Of a stretch of 64,000 bases of DNA, positions 46,169 to 59,358 are shown piece by piece. The notes under the pieces were generated by a model, which was not told where the DNA came from, searched no databases, and was given only the letters and a program-made list of their open reading frames with translations. Source of the DNA: Branchiostoma floridae (Eukaryota; Chordata; Leptocardii; Amphioxiformes; Branchiostomatidae); NCBI RefSeq assembly GCF_000003815.2, contig NC_049996.1, positions 15,916,407-15,980,406 of the forward strand, read 5' to 3'. Each line of letters opens with the position of its first letter. Positions within the stretch are counted from its first letter, which is position 1. The translations under genes were made by a program, and so were the position numbers.

Positions 46169-47489
46169 GTATGTACTGTACACACGGCCTAAGGTGTTAC
46201 CGGTATACTGCGTTACTTGGATCAACAATCCACCGTGCATTAGTTACAAGTGCCTGTAACGATATGGGTCTATTTACACAGACTCAGAGTGAGGGTCTGT
46301 GGTAACAACCAACATGCGTCGTTTCTATTTATAGGCAAACTTGAAGCTGAAACTCTTGGTTGGGGAAAGGGGGGTAGAAACCTGAACTGAAAAGATTTTA
46401 CAAAGGCGGTTTCAAATTTGTAGTTTATAGTCGACTGTACAAAAGTCACTATACATTTGTTGTGTCAATAAAGCTTACTGAAAGATGCGCTCCTCCCCGA
46501 AAAAAATATGCAACCAGACCCGAAGAAAAATACACGAAAAGTCCGACAGAAAGACGTTACACAATTCTTAAGACACACCTCTAGGATTCCTTCTCGTTAA
46601 CGTTCTTCCCCAAGAAAAACCCAATGCCAGCTGCCATGTTCAGAACCTTGACACAATTTTCCTACTTGAAGGAAGCAGGTGAACCCTTACAGTTGTCGCG
46701 AGGACACTTGAACGTCAGACGTACCGTTAGCACAGCAGCACTGCCCGGCAGACTTCAAACACTTGTACAGCACATGATTGACGTGACGGTAGGACGATTT
46801 CTGTGAGAAACGCCTCATTGGTGGTGAGGGCAGCGGACGGTCGGCAAACAATAAGGCCGTACTGATTTGGTTTTATGGATGGCGTCCTCTGGGCACCTAA
46901 AACTAATGCGAGTGTGCGAAGAAAAAACATGGTAGGGGAGAAAAAAAAGGTTCCTTCAACATGAAATTTAAGTGGCCAGGAAGGTTGAGCAAATGGCAGT
47001 TAAAGAACATGGCATACCACATGATCTTTCACATCTTCGTCTTCTTTGACATTGAAAGACTTTGCTCGGGGCTTGAAATACATTTTTCAACCAACTAAAA
47101 CAAAGGGTAAGACTTAGCAATAGGCATGCTACCTACCCTACCTTCTAAATAGACGGATATATATGGTCGCTATTTTTTCAGAACTCTGATCTTAAACACA
47201 ACATTACAATTTTTCTATGCCTTGACGTTCACAATTCAAACGCACTCAGATACAGCATCCATTTTTCTATGCCTTTAGTCTGATCATGACGTTCACAATT
47301 CAAACGCACTCAGACATACACCGGTAGAAGGGGGTATAAAAATACCAACACGGTTTCCTATAGTTTGTTTTGCGGGCGGGTCTAATTGCTTGACGACTGT
47401 GCTTCAAACGTTGGTAAGTGGGGCCAGTAATTACACAAATCACTCAGAGTTGGGTCTCTTCTTTCTCTCCAAAGCAATATATAATAATA
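46169..47489. other. Spacer, mostly unassigned
   Basis: 47215-47320 contains a short tandem duplication (TTTTTCTATGCCTT and ACGTTCACAATTCAAACGCA, twice). No exon-like frame. Confidence 0.4.
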
Positions 47490-47895
47490 ATTATAATAAT
47501 AATAGCCTTTATTGCACATTCATGCCCTATCGGGCTAAGTACAGGCATATAGATACAAAAGGTAGTAATGCAGTACACATGGTTTCTAAAACATGGATTC
47601 TAAAACTAGTCTAATACATTTGTTCGGCTTCTTCTCGTTTCTTAGTAATGTTGAATATGTAGCTTGAGATGTGTTTGTATAATGTCGTTCGATCAAACCT
47701 CATAAGAAAAATGAATTTTTCAACACTAGACAAAGATTCAAAGCGAGGGAACTTTCCTATAATAAAGCTAAAAAGAATACTTCTTTCATTACTATATAAA
47801 CTACAATCTAATAAAAAGTGGGCTTCATCTTCGATCTTGTTCATGTTACAAAACTGACAGATTAATATAAACCATTTTAGCGCAGAGGTTTGTCC
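47490..47895 (-). repeat. LINE 3' end with zinc-knuckle reverse-transcriptase tail
   Basis: The minus strand reads ICQFCNMNKIEDEAHFLLDC, then SLYSNERSILFSFI, and a stop after EEAEQMY. It parallels RVCPFCLELIEDEYHFL at 29150-29535. The tail contains GCATGAATGTGCAATAAAGG and a (TTATTA)n end. Confidence 0.7.
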
Positions 47896-50800
47896 ATTTC
47901 TAACACTATTTACTATTCTATATTAGATCAGTACAAGGTAGTGCACGGGGCTACATTAACGTACCGTAATCTCAGTACAGTACGAACCTAATTAAAATGT
48001 CATGCCCGTCGGCTAATTGAACCTTTCAACAGCTGTAATTTATTTGCTCCTAGGTAATCATGTTTCAGGTAACATTAAGCTGGAGTGTATGGGAGGTACC
48101 GCCATAGATTCAGCTGGTTTATCCAGTATTTACGTCGAAACAAAAAGTTTTGGCCTTTTAGAATCAGCAAGAGATTATAACCTAAGAGAACAGTGCAGTG
48201 CTTTATTTTTTGTGGTTTCAACTCGTTTTGCAGTACATGTACAACTTGCCCATCCGTGCTCTATAGAAACAATGAAAACTGTGTTAGAATACTAAAACTA
48301 TCCTTACAAGTTACAATCTCGTCAATTATTATTATGCTGAGAATGTTTTGAATTGTGACTGTTCTTAAAACTGCCTTCTCTAGACATCTCTAAGCTATAT
48401 CTATACTTCTTTAACCCATTTTTACACTAGACGACCTACGACAAATGTGATCGCGTCGTGACTCATTCTTGTCCCAGTGGCAGAGACCCGTGTCTGATAT
48501 AATTACCTTTCCGTATTCTCTTGAATTATGAGCCCCTAACCGCTCTGATTGATTGTACACAAACAATTAGACCTCATTACGAAATGTTATCACTTCAGCT
48601 CACTGCAAAACATTTCTAATCTAGCTAAAACCTGCTCATTCAGGATTTCATCAATCGGCTTTCGTTGGAAACGAGTTTGTTATAGTGTAAGTCGTGTTGT
48701 ATGAAGTATCGGATTTATGTAGCACACTTTCTTCTGAACTAGAGTAAACATGACGTAGGAGATATGTCAACAAAACAGACAGTTTTGAGAAAAGACTTGG
48801 CGGTACATGTCTAAACATACATCAAGGCAAGGTGGTCTTCTTGCTAAGGTTGTTGACTTAGGATTGATAGGGGTTGGGGTTCGAATCCCTATCAGGCTCT
48901 ACTAGTTTTGCCGTTAGTTGGAAATGCACTTTATTTCCTCACTCAACTCAGGTGAAAATGAGTAAAAAGCTACGGTTATGGACGTTCTCTTGGATAGGAC
49001 ATACATGCAAAGCTGGTGTGTTTATTTTTGAGGAGAAATATACCTCGAGTCCCCCCACACTTACATCGTAGAGAGTAGGGTTTCTTCCGGGTGCAAGTGG
49101 ATACAACATTACAGTCTGGTTCTTCCTGTACAAAACTGGTGTTATGCCTAAAGGCAATTTACTGGTTATGCGGAACCGTGAAACATACATACATGTACCA
49201 GCCTCAGGGTAAAATACACTTGTAATTCGTCAGAAGGAAAATGGCATCAATAGAACGCTATTAAACCTCGTTGTTTGGTGAACATTAAAGACTTACATTT
49301 CGAGGATTTCGAGCCCATAACTGAGAGAACCTCACGGCGAAACATGTTTGTTGTGTGTTGGTTCGAATAAAGTTCCTAAACGGGAACATGCGGCTCCAGC
49401 GTCCTTTCTGAAGATGTGGCGTAAGTGTGAACGGTTGGCTTGAGGTTGTCCTTCTCCACATACTATTTAAGAGCTACATTGTTTCTATTCTGTGTGTAGA
49501 AGTAATAGCTTCCGAGTTTATAATCTCCGCACTACGGTGGACAGTGTGGTCACATCATGTGAAACCTACTGTGGCAATGCCTGCATTCTTACGTACCAGT
49601 GACCTAGAACGTTTAGACAACATTTTTGCTTCGAATTCATTCTGAAAAACTCAAGTCAAGCTAACAGAAAAGATTATGTCTGCTTTGCTATACGTGTATG
49701 GCAAAGAGAACATCTGACAAAAGTTCTTCGATCTGTGGTTTGTCAAATGATCAAATTCTGCATACCGATAGAAAAGGTGAGTTCAGCGCTCTACACAACT
49801 ACAAATGTGTCTTAGGTTTGAATTGCTATCCACAAAACAAGGCTACACCATACGTGTTGTACCATCAGGACTATCAGCATTTAAATAGTATGTTTACAGC
49901 ACAGAATGTTACATTTGAAAACAATCCTTTATCATATAGGTGTTGGTAAGAGGCATAGAATGTTCGGTAACTACGCCCTTAACTTATATGTTAGGCCAAA
50001 GTCAGATATACATGTACAGCATACGATTTTTGTAGTATGCATATGGGTTTCAGAAAGGCATTGACAGAGCCAACTGTTGCCTTGAATCTACGACAACGTT
50101 TTTCTGTGCTTGTCACAACGCAGTTTAAATCTCTACTGTCGGGAACATGTCGTACGACATACACGTGTCAGAGAGCTTAGTAACGCTGCATTCGCGTACG
50201 TCGTAGGTTGTCGTACGATGGTCGTGTCGCATAATTTTTCTTCTGAAGCAGGCTGTGAGAGAACCAACCTACGACCTAGGAGCTTGGTCAGCATTTTCGA
50301 CAAGACAGCTGAAGTTTGCACGACAGAGCACGACTATTCCTAGGAATATCCTTACTGTTTTGCAATCGCACGTCTACCGTACGATGTATGTGACCAGACC
50401 TTTACATAGTATAGAAGCACGTACATGCATGGCCATACTTAGTAGTATATCTCTACACTTCAAGCTTAACATACCTTTCAGAGGGGCCAAAGCACTCACA
50501 TACACAGGTAAACCTATACCCCACACGAACCTACCTTTCTAACCCCTTAACAGTCCGCCTTGAAGGGCTACAGTAACACTCAAGGCTCCTCAGTAAAATG
50601 TTTTGTGCCACTTACCGGTAGTAAGACAGCCGCTTGTCGTTACTATGGTGCCGGCATGCCACAATCGCGTACACGGGGTTGTCTTCACGGGTCCCCGCTT
50701 CTCTGTCGCACCTGCGGCCTCCCCTAGTAACACCTGTACGGTCTCAACCTTTCCCTTCCTCGGTGTGCTTGACTCTTCGCTAACAAGAATAGACCCTCCC

Positions 50801-51362
50801 ACACAACGCGTGGAGAAATCTTATCTCTAAACACGCGGGTTAGATTCCAACCGGGTCACTTTGCGAGCGGTGCCTTTCGTGTGCCGTCGTCGAATTGGAC
50901 CTAGGTGTATCTCAGGTGCAACAAACGCAACGTCGCGACGTAAAGGAACGAAAGGAAGGGGAGTGTGTGTGCTTAAGCGTGCTGTGTTTGTGGAACGCGA
51001 GACATTGAATGTTTCATTATTTATCTAAGGTTCGTGACAAACCAACAGCGACGACCTACGCATCGAACCCTAATTGCAACCTTGATACACCTTTTTGATG
51101 ATAACAGGCACCAAGCAGTTCACCACCTCTAACAAAGCGTAGATACGGTTACCTGGGAGAGTGTAACTGCTTGTCAGCGCGTGAACGGCTATGTCAGCGA
51201 GAAAGCCTTTTAGGTAAATATACAAAGGTATAAGGTGTCCTCTCTAGTGTTGTGACTAGAATAGCAAAAGGTTTTCTATTCATGGTGACATGTGGATCGT
51301 ATAGCAGGTTGTTTACCGTTTTTGACTCAACCATAATTACATCTGGCTCTTTTATACTAATA
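47896..51362. other. Large spacer with repeat remnants
   Basis: 48830-48900 has a tRNA-like B box (GGGGTTCGAATCCC, about 48880-48893) and is probably a SINE head rather than a tRNA gene. 50140-50400 is CGTACG-rich (GTCGTACGACATACACGTGT, TTGTCGTACGATGGTCGTGT), related to 31845-32056. No supported coding sequence. Confidence 0.4.
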
Positions 51363-51582
51363 TACTGTAAATGCAGAAATGTTCGCTGTGGATTAATGTT
51401 CGCGGTTTTCGTGGTGGCCAGTTCATCGCGAATTTAAAACCACTGCGAACATTTTTCCATAACAGCAAGGAGGTAAGAGACTATAGTGTATGGTGCTACC
51501 GCGAAATTAAAACCACCGCGAAAAGTCCATTTTCCCGCTACCGCGAAATTAAATCCCCGCGAAGTTAAATGCATTTACAGTA
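51363..51582. repeat. TACTGTAAATG-family MITE
   Basis: Ends TACTGTAAATGCAG and GCATTTACAGTA; 220 bases, colinear with 44778-44987, with a small AGCAAGGAGGTAAGAG insertion. Confidence 0.88.
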
Positions 51583-54096
51583 GCCTCTTGCGGGTTATAG
51601 AGTCATGATGGTTTGACTGCAAAACTAGCTACCGTATGTAAAGATATGGTTATAACGGGTGTAGGCTTTAGACGTTACCACGGTTTAAATAGACTGACCC
51701 TAAAACCGATCACGTAACCACAAATCCCACATCTTTGTAACGTAACACAATCTATGAATCCCTTCCTAAGCATTCAAAGCTACACTAGGTAAGATATTAT
51801 ACAGGTGATCAAAACTAGTTAAAGTTATAGTCCTGACGACATTCGGTCATATTTGTTCATAGCTAGATAGGGTAGCTGATCATCTCAAAATAAAGTAGAG
51901 CGTACTTTTCGCATCACATTTGCAAGTAAGGGTAGGGCCCATGGACGTGCGAACGTCGACCGAATCTTAAAAATCGCGCGATGGTCGAGAGAACGCCGGG
52001 TGTATTTAGACCCGTTAGCCGTTTGATTTTCGTGCTTTGGGGAAGATACATTACTACATGAATCTAAGTTAAGTGTAAGTATAATCATAGTGCCGAGTTG
52101 AGACATATTGGTTCGTTTACTTCAAAACAGGTCTCACTGTCAAACAGATGTTCATCAACAATAAGTTAATATTTCTTACAGCACCTCTTAATTTGTCATG
52201 TAAGAAACTAAATCTAACCGCAAGGAAACGACCCTCTCCTCCTTTCTTCATCAATATGTGTCTACACTAATTTCAATCCTTTCTTGCGCCCAAGTCTAAG
52301 ACTTCAGATCTTATATTTACCAAACATATCAGGTCCCCATGATTAACGCGCTGGGTGCGACCCCTGTCAGGGCGGGGTATATCACATGTCACGCTGTGAG
52401 CTCAGGGATGACTGCATCTCTATGGTATTTGCTACACTCATTCAAACCCATCCAATATATGACTCGTACTAATTAATTCGTGGAACGTTAATTCTATACC
52501 GAACTTTGTAAGCACGTACAACTGTTAATTCTTAATTCTCCTCTCTCAAGCCCCTATCACACTTTTTCATTTCATTTCATTTTATTCATTTATTTAACCA
52601 GGGACAACATGTCGCCACTAGGGCGGTTTTCAATGCGCCTTGCGTACAGTCGGTAGTGGGTACTGTTCTGGACACACAGTGCCGACCATGGCTTCCCTTC
52701 TATCCAAGCAGAGGTTCGGCTTTGCTGGTTTTGACGCTATTTGGGTTTTTTTTTTACTGGCTTTCTATTTTGAAACGTTTCTTTATGTTTCGCGTTAGAC
52801 ATATAGAAAACGGTAGAAAATAGAAAGTCAAATAAATCGACTAAAAACAGCCGAAATAGTCGAAAGCAAGAGTTTTCAAGGGAAATAGTCGTGAGCAAGA
52901 GTTTTTTTTTTTTTTTGCGGCACCTTGACTGTAGTCCGCGGGCCTAATTACTAGTACTTGATTTCAATAAGTAGCTGTTGTTTACTGGGGCATATTCAAT
53001 TCAAGTCAACTGTCAAATCCAAGCAAGCCACGAGGTTGTATTCAACTCCAGCCAGGCTTTAAAGATGTATGATTGGTTTCAGAGGACGAAATACAAACTT
53101 AGGCTGTCTTTCTTGTTTCCTTTAATACCAGACTGTTGTTTGCCATTCGTTTTGTCACCTCAGTTTACCAGTAGCTATAGCTTGTGCAGAGTATGGTAGA
53201 AGCAAATACCTTCGCCAGGAAGGTTAATTAAAGTTTAAGGTACCGTTTGTGGTTTGTTGGTTGGTTTTGTCTGTGTGTGGGCAGCAGAACGCGAGAAGCT
53301 GTGAATGGATCCGTATGATATTTGGTAGGTGGGTGAGGGTTGGAAAAACAAAGGTTTGATAATAGCCCTCCTAGCGCTTTTCTGTGGTACTGCAACGGAA
53401 CGGCCGATTTTGATATCAGCCCGTGTTCTAGATATGCTGTTTTTTTAATCTTTGTTAGGTCTTGGGGATAAGCGTAATTAGTGTGGATTTGACCCCCATT
53501 CGTGTCTTGCTTAACAGCAGTGGACCTTTTTTGGACACTTTGGAAAATTATAACTCAAGCAATTACAAGTAACAGGAAAACGACGAACAATGAAGTACAC
53601 TTAACGTATACTTAAGGTATCTATTCATACAGGATGCATAGTTAGGGATTAATTCAAGCAATTCAATAATAACGAATAACGTGATTCATCGTCTGTTTAG
53701 ATTAACATGGATAGCTTCCATACTTGCTGTCATCATCACAATCGCTAGATGGCGTTTGTACAGGATGCAAGACATGTACATACGAAACACAAATCATAGA
53801 TTAGAAACATAGCGCAATATCTAAAATCTCGTAAAAGTATGAATAGTTCAAATGGCATTTTTGTTGCCAACAGCTCTTTAATTTTCTATCTACGTTTTCT
53901 ACTCTAAAGTTTTTGGTGACGTCCCAGGGGCGAAGACACTTCTATACTGTAACAGTAATATGATATACTGTGTATCTGAAACTATTTTTGTGTACTTTTC
54001 GACCCAGTGTCCACCCCAACAAACTCCCCTTTGTTGTTAGCCCTTTAGATGCACATTTTGTCATTGCAGGACCGGTTATTTTTTTCACTGTTGTCT
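51583..54096. other. Spacer; LINE tail at 52565-52640
   Basis: TTCATTTATTTAACCAGGGA followed by ACATGTCGCC and CTAGGGCGG resembles 6175-6240 and a CR1/L2-type tail. 52690-52705 carries CCAAGCAGAGGTTCG, one end of a CTCCAAGCAGA-like element. Poly-T runs at 52745 and 52900. No gene supported. Confidence 0.4.
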
Positions 54097-54828
54097 TCAG
54101 AAAAACCCAAACCCACCATCATCAGTTTCTCTTGTGGGTGGAACACTTTTTGCTTCATCGTCTGAGTCAACGTCTTTCTTCTTCTTTTCCTTTTTCTCCT
54201 TCTTTTCTTTTCTTTCTTTTCTTCTTCCCTTCTTCTGTGGGGATTCCGGCGTCATGATGGGTATAAGCCTGCCGCGGGGCAGTGTGGGAAGGGTTAAGAT
54301 TGTAGGCGGTTGGAAGACTCTGGTTCCTTCGTCTTCGTCCGACTCTTCTTCTACTTCTGCTTTCGGCGTATCTTCTCTTGGTATGTGGGGAAAATAAGTC
54401 TTATATATCTGTCTTGTTGTCATTTTCCTATTGATGAGTCTATTGTTTTTATCTCGACATTTCGTCAATAGTTTCGCCTGTTTCTTTCTGCGAATGTTGA
54501 CAGAACTGAGAAGCACTTTTACCGTTTCTAACTCCTTGTCGACCAGGCGGGCGTATCTTACGCTTTCGTTTTCTACAGGGTTGAATTTTGTGGTGTCGCG
54601 TGAACCGTCCTCTGTACCAACGTTATGCATGGAGAAAGCTACTTGCGATGCCTTCATGTCCACAAGTTCCTCGTGTAGTTTCTCCTTAAATCGTCTTGTC
54701 TTGTGCTTCTGGATCTCGATATTTTTCTCGATGCTCTTGAGGAGCACTTGCACCCGTCCGGCCGCCATTTTGTTGAGAGCTTCCATCCTCTTCCTGACGT
54801 GTCGACTGGAGACGGCCATGGCGACCAT
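54097..54828 (-). CDS. Intronless coiled-coil protein, TEDGSRD family, paralogue B (about 240 residues)
   Basis: Single open frame. The fourth codon (54819, context GCCATGG) is a better start than the first Met at 54828. Counting from 54828: a charged helical N-terminus (about 10-65), GTEDGSRD 71-78 followed by TTKFNP, a basic block NIRRKKQAKLLTKCR (111-125) and then RKMTTRQIYKTYFP. The acidic EEESDEDEG stretch precedes TILTLPTLPRGR, then a Lys/Glu run and an acidic tail ending GFGFF. Blocks are in the same order as in 42514-43296, so the two are paralogues, both without introns and both on the minus strand about 11 kb apart. No signal peptide or TM. Family and function not recognised. Confidence 0.8.
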   Translation of the reverse strand: MVAMAVSSRHVRKRMEALNKMAAGRVQVLLKSIEKNIEIQKHKTRRFKEKLHEELVDMKASQVAFSMHNVGTEDGSRDTTKFNPVENESVRYARLVDKELETVKVLLSSVNIRRKKQAKLLTKCRDKNNRLINRKMTTRQIYKTYFPHIPREDTPKAEVEEESDEDEGTRVFQPPTILTLPTLPRGRLIPIMTPESPQKKGRRKERKEKKEKKEKKKKDVDSDDEAKSVPPTRETDDGGFGFF

Positions 54829-54879
54829 GTCAGTCCGTCAGCGCTGCAGAGGGGAGGAAAGGCATAAACAAGGGGTTCG

Positions 54880-55225
54880 TTATGCAAATAAAGCTTTGAC
54901 CTTCCAGTCTGAGATTCATTACTACCAAACACGCTCCACCAGAATGAACACGATCAGACTCCCTAAAGCAAAATCCAACTCTCAGAAAAGGCGCTTTCTG
55001 TACAGGATGTCACAGTTGTGGAACAGAACAGGCGACAATTAGCAAAATATTGGACTGTAATTATTGATTATGAGGAATTACGTTACATCTGCTATTCATT
55101 GTCACTTTGCATGTCTCTGTGTGTTTTTGAATTGTGTGTAATGTGAAAATGTATGTAAATCGTAAATATGAATGTGTAGACCACAGGCAGAATAGCCTCT
55201 TATGAGGCTAATTGTGGATCTAAAT
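54880..55225 (+). repeat. LINE ORF2 C-terminal remnant
   Basis: The plus strand reads HYYQTRSTRMNTIRLPKAKS, then RRFLYRMSQLWNRTGDN and a stop. TRS...LPK...F.Y....LWN is the typical end of CR1/RTE-like polymerases. It starts about 60 bases upstream of paralogue B, in the opposite orientation. Confidence 0.6.
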
Positions 55226-55783
55226 AGATTCAAAACTCAGATTCAATGATCACTACCTGTCATTCTATGATGAAAGTGGCCAACATAGGAAATATGTTAT
55301 TGCGAATAAACCAAGAAACATACAGACCAAAAAACGCGAATTGATAACCTCCTCCATTTAGCCCATGACCTGAAATATCTTTAATTACTTATTCTACCAA
55401 CTTTGAACTTTTATTTCCTTTCGTGATGTCGCGGGAGCCTAACTCTATTTCCTCTTATTCCCGAAACTTGGCCCTGGCCCTTACTCGGTCGGCGAGTTTG
55501 CCCACTAGTCCTTAAAATCATCTGCACCAGCCGACTATAACTTTTGACAATTGCAAATAAAAGTCGGGAGAGCTGTATAGTCACATAGAAGCTAACTAGA
55601 GCTAGAAATGCTGTATTCAGGGCTACTCCAAACCCAGTGCCAACCTTGGTTGGGAGTGGTCGGGAGCAAAATCGTGGAAAGGTTCTGAATGTGGGACAGG
55701 GGCTTTTAAACATAATCTAGTCAGTCTACCATGTAACTTGTTTCTTTGAGTATATCCACTTAAGCGATTAAGTGATAAATCCT

Positions 55784-56357
55784 TAGCCTGGGCACCATCT
55801 GGAAAGTAGTTCACTCCGACGTTAATTTTTTCTATATTTGCTTTTGGACAGATGAGGACATTGTGGCACTGCACTCAAGTTTTGTAACTGTATGATTAGC
55901 AGTGCCACGTACACGGTACAGACAGAGGGTAAAGATAGTCTTATACCTCCCCGACCGAAGTCAGGTATCCATTTTTACACCTGGGTGAAGTGATGAATCG
56001 TGCGAAGTGCTTTTCCCAGGGACACACGCGGGGATCGAACTCAGGACCTGTAGATTCCGATCCGAACGCTCTATCAGTTACGCCACGCCCGACGTTGATT
56101 ATACGCTATATGCAGTCGCTTCTCGTTCTGACATTTATCATACACTATATACAGTCGCAGAAGCGAACATAGGCTACCCTATTCCCGTGTCTGTCCAGTG
56201 TGTGAATAGACAGGAAACTTAGTTCTCTGCGGAGTTTACGAAGAAGAGAATTAGACACTATATACAGTCGCTTCTCGCTCTGACATTTATCATACACTAT
56301 ATACAGTCGCAGAAGCGAACATAGGAGCGAACTGCTACCCGGGTGGTACCCAGGCTA
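55784..56357. repeat. TAGCCTGGGTACC-family element with a nested SINE
   Basis: Left end TAGCCTGGGCACCATCTGGA, right end GGTGGTACCCAGGCTA. Inside are two copies of CACTATATACAGTCGC and TCGCTTCTCG.TCTGAC. At 55928-56095 a minus-strand tRNA-derived SINE is nested (B box GAGTTCGATCCC, 56042-56031). Confidence 0.7.
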
Positions 56358-57106
56358 ATAAATCCTGTGAATGGACGTAAAATCTTAACAACCCGTTTAT
56401 TTGTTTGTGTCTCCACGTTTACTTAAGGTAAGATTCCACCCTAATCTAAGAAGATAGACAATATGTCCACTCTCGTTTTCCGTGCGACCTGGCAGAGGAA
56501 GTCCTCTCTTTGTTTTCGCCGAGTCGTCGCAGGTGTCTTAAGTGGAATAACAATGGGATAGATACTCGCCCCGAGTAAAGTATTCAGTATAGAACAGCAC
56601 TGTGTAATCATATTATCTTTCAAACGCAGCGTAGCGAATTATCATGGTACCACTCGTCTGGACACTGTTGTAGGAAACAAATAGGTGGTGGTAAAATCGT
56701 AATTTTTGTTATTTTCGCCTATATTAGTGTTAATGAGTGACTTTGTTCAACCAATTGTAGTGTTTCAATTTGTACAATTGCTGTTTTTTTGTGTGAAGAT
56801 GTGAAAATTGGGTTTGATTGTTCACAATAGTCATCAAGACATTAAAGAAAGAACCGCAGCTACTGAAAGAGAAAGAATGTCATTTTTTTCATATCTGAAA
56901 ATTCTACTACATGAAAATCGTAGGGCGACCTACGGTAGATTTGACCACACCGTTACTGTAGATGCGAGCTTTCTTTTTTTTCTTCTTTTTATCAAACTGT
57001 AGACATGAAAGGACAATTAATGACTGATTTTGACATTTTTAGCCACATAACAAAGAACAACATTGTCTTGGTACATGTTAATAAGGTAGAGGTAGTCCCA
57101 TAGCCC

Positions 57107-57270
57107 TTTTAAGGCTGTATGGGCAGTGGGTTGTTATCCACTGTGTCCAGGCAGAGCCCATCCTTCTCCTTCCACTGCCTTTTACCTCCCCAACCGAAGT
57201 TAGGCACCCATTTTTACTCCTGGGTGAAGATCCGTAGCATTGTAGGATTCGAACCCAGGACCTCTGGGTA
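57107..57270 (-). repeat. tRNA-derived SINE
   Basis: B box GGGTTCGAATCC on minus (57256-57245), then CACCCAGGAGTAAAAATGGG and CTTCGGTTGGGGAGGTAAAA. It abuts the 12-bp minisatellite. Confidence 0.7.
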
Positions 57271-57276
57271 CCATAG

Positions 57277-57504
57277 TCCCTACATACGTCCCTACATACG
57301 TCCCTACATACGTCCCTACATACGTCCCTACATACGTCCCTACATACGTCCCTACATACGTCCCTACATACGTCCCTACATACGTCCCTACATACGTCCC
57401 TACATACGTCCCTACATACGTCCCTACATACGTCCCTACATACGTCCCTACATACGTCCCTACATACGTCCCTACATACGTCCCTACATACGTCCCTACA
57501 TACG
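57277..57504. repeat. Perfect 12-bp minisatellite, 19 units
   Basis: TCCCTACATACG repeated exactly 19 times (228 bases) with no visible substitutions. Because 12 is a multiple of 3 it leaves an open frame reading PYIR repeats, which is not evidence of a gene. Confidence 0.97.
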
Positions 57505-57587
57505 CTTTTTGTCTTCTGTAAGCATCAGGCGTAAGAGAAGCCAGTCTTTACTTGCGTTATTCTGTCAATCCTTCCGTGTCAATGTGT

Positions 57588-57647
57588 GTGGCCTATAGGG
57601 TCATATCATACACTATAGTGGCCTATAGGGTCATATCATACACTATA
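57588..57647. repeat. Exact 30-bp tandem duplication
   Basis: GTGGCCTATAGGGTCATATC... occurs at 57588-57617 and again at 57618-57647 without differences. Confidence 0.9.
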
Positions 57648-59358
57648 CTGAGAAGCAGTAAGGTTATGTTATGCCTAATGTTGTTAGTAGCAAATATGAA
57701 AGAAAGTTGACAAGTTTATACAATCGCCAGACCCGAACTCACGGTTCAACATTTCTGTTTAAGAAACATGTCTAAGGTTCGGGTTAGGACCCGCCGCTAG
57801 TGAATTTCTGTTTGTTCACCCATGTCTGGACACATGTTTGACGGAAACCCCTTGCAACAAAGCAGAGTTATAGAGACGCTTAACGGTATGAACCTGAATA
57901 GGATACATACATGTAACTCCTCTTAACATGACGTACCGTACACCTATTAGGTCATACAAGTACCCTACGTATCCTACAAGTTTTCTATCTTTTGATGCTT
58001 TGGTAATGTTGCCCACTAGGTTTACTGATCAGAATAGCGAATGGAAATCTTCCAATCTTGAATTTGGAATGTTTAACAGATATTTCCCTTATAAAACTAC
58101 AAGTCTTACCTTTTTATAGGAAGACCGACGTCCTAGCGATATGTGGACGTACAGGTGGCTCGCTCCAGGTGTGAATGAGCAGGTAGATTAGAGAGTACCC
58201 TTCTTGTATCCCCCCAGCCCGAGGGGTGTACCGTAAGCTTACCGCCCCAGGGCCGGATGCCTGGATACCCGCCATGTCAACACACCGCACCGGGTATCGC
58301 CTTAAAAACCGGCTGTTTTGTACACAAAGGTCAACCCGGCTTCGGTGTCCCCACTTTTACATTGTTTCCGATTCTTTATAGCAAAGGGTCCACCTATTCA
58401 TGCACTGACTTAAGTCTCTTTTTTAAACTTCATTTATTCTAAAATCTTGTATCTTTTATACCGAAAACGTGGATACGAATGAGATAGATTCCTTAGATTC
58501 TATATCTCCATATCTCTAATATAAAGTTACGTATGGTTAAGTATATAAAACGCACACTGGTCTTGTCAATACAATGGTGTCAAACTTTCTTTTATTCCTT
58601 GGTAAGGCGGCCGGTATCACTTTACAGTTACGTAAACATTTATTCTGTGCAAGATACGCGTCCTGCCATGGACTACGAATTACGACAAGAGTAGCAGTGT
58701 TTTGGGGACCCGATCGCATACGACGTACAACCGTCGTACCATCGCAAGTCGAAGGCGTTCTTGTTAGTCTCTACCAGACTCCATAGGTGCTGGGAAAACC
58801 ATAGAAATGGAACAAATAGAGGAGTAAGCCGACCAGAGAAGTACAGCCGGCTAGGGAACAGCTTGCGTACCTGAGGTAGTGAGGAAATGATTGTTCTGGC
58901 CGGCTAACTCCCCTAGTGTACGATGACTCTATTTGTCCAATTTTTGCAATTAGACCACCGATCTACGAAGCCTGGCAGAGGCTACATCCTTGTGACAGTG
59001 GTGCATTTGTGGTAAAAAAAAAAGATAAACTGTCTTGTAACAGAGAAGCTTGCCATACATGTCGTACGATTAACGTTATCGTGCGATCGAACTGATGGAG
59101 TTCTTGAGATAGTTGTGCATTTGTTGTTAATAAAATCAACTGTCTTCTTACTAGAAAGGCGTCTTAGGTCGTTGTTGGTTGGTAGCCGGTGGTTGGTTCT
59201 GTCACACTGAGCCTGCTTACAAATTCTAACACATCAAAAAACGTCGCACGACACCTAGAGCTGCACGACACCATACGACGAAAGTGATCGCGCCGTAAGT
59301 TGACGTGTAAACGTCGCTTCTAGCAACTAATGTCTACTAGTCAGAGGCCCAACAAGCC
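57648..59358. other. Spacer with CGTACG-rich remnants
   Basis: 58700-58750 and 59065-59310 contain GATCGCATACGACGTAC, ATCGTGCGATCG and GTCGCACGACACC, related to 31845-32056. 58840-58905 contains GTACAGCCGGCTAGG, a CTCCAAGCAGA-family interior word. No coding support. Confidence 0.4.

Noticed and set aside
46624-46806. 60-codon plus-strand frame
   Set aside because: No splice context, homology or composition support.
48830-48900. tRNA gene
   Set aside because: Good B box but no convincing A box or cloverleaf; more likely a SINE head.
54134-55042. Plus-strand frames over the coiled-coil gene, including a 203-codon one
   Set aside because: Antisense shadows of paralogue B; only the 3' part (from about 54880) has meaning, as a LINE remnant.
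57119-57598. 159-codon frame with PYIR repeats
   Set aside because: Frame created by the 12-bp minisatellite.
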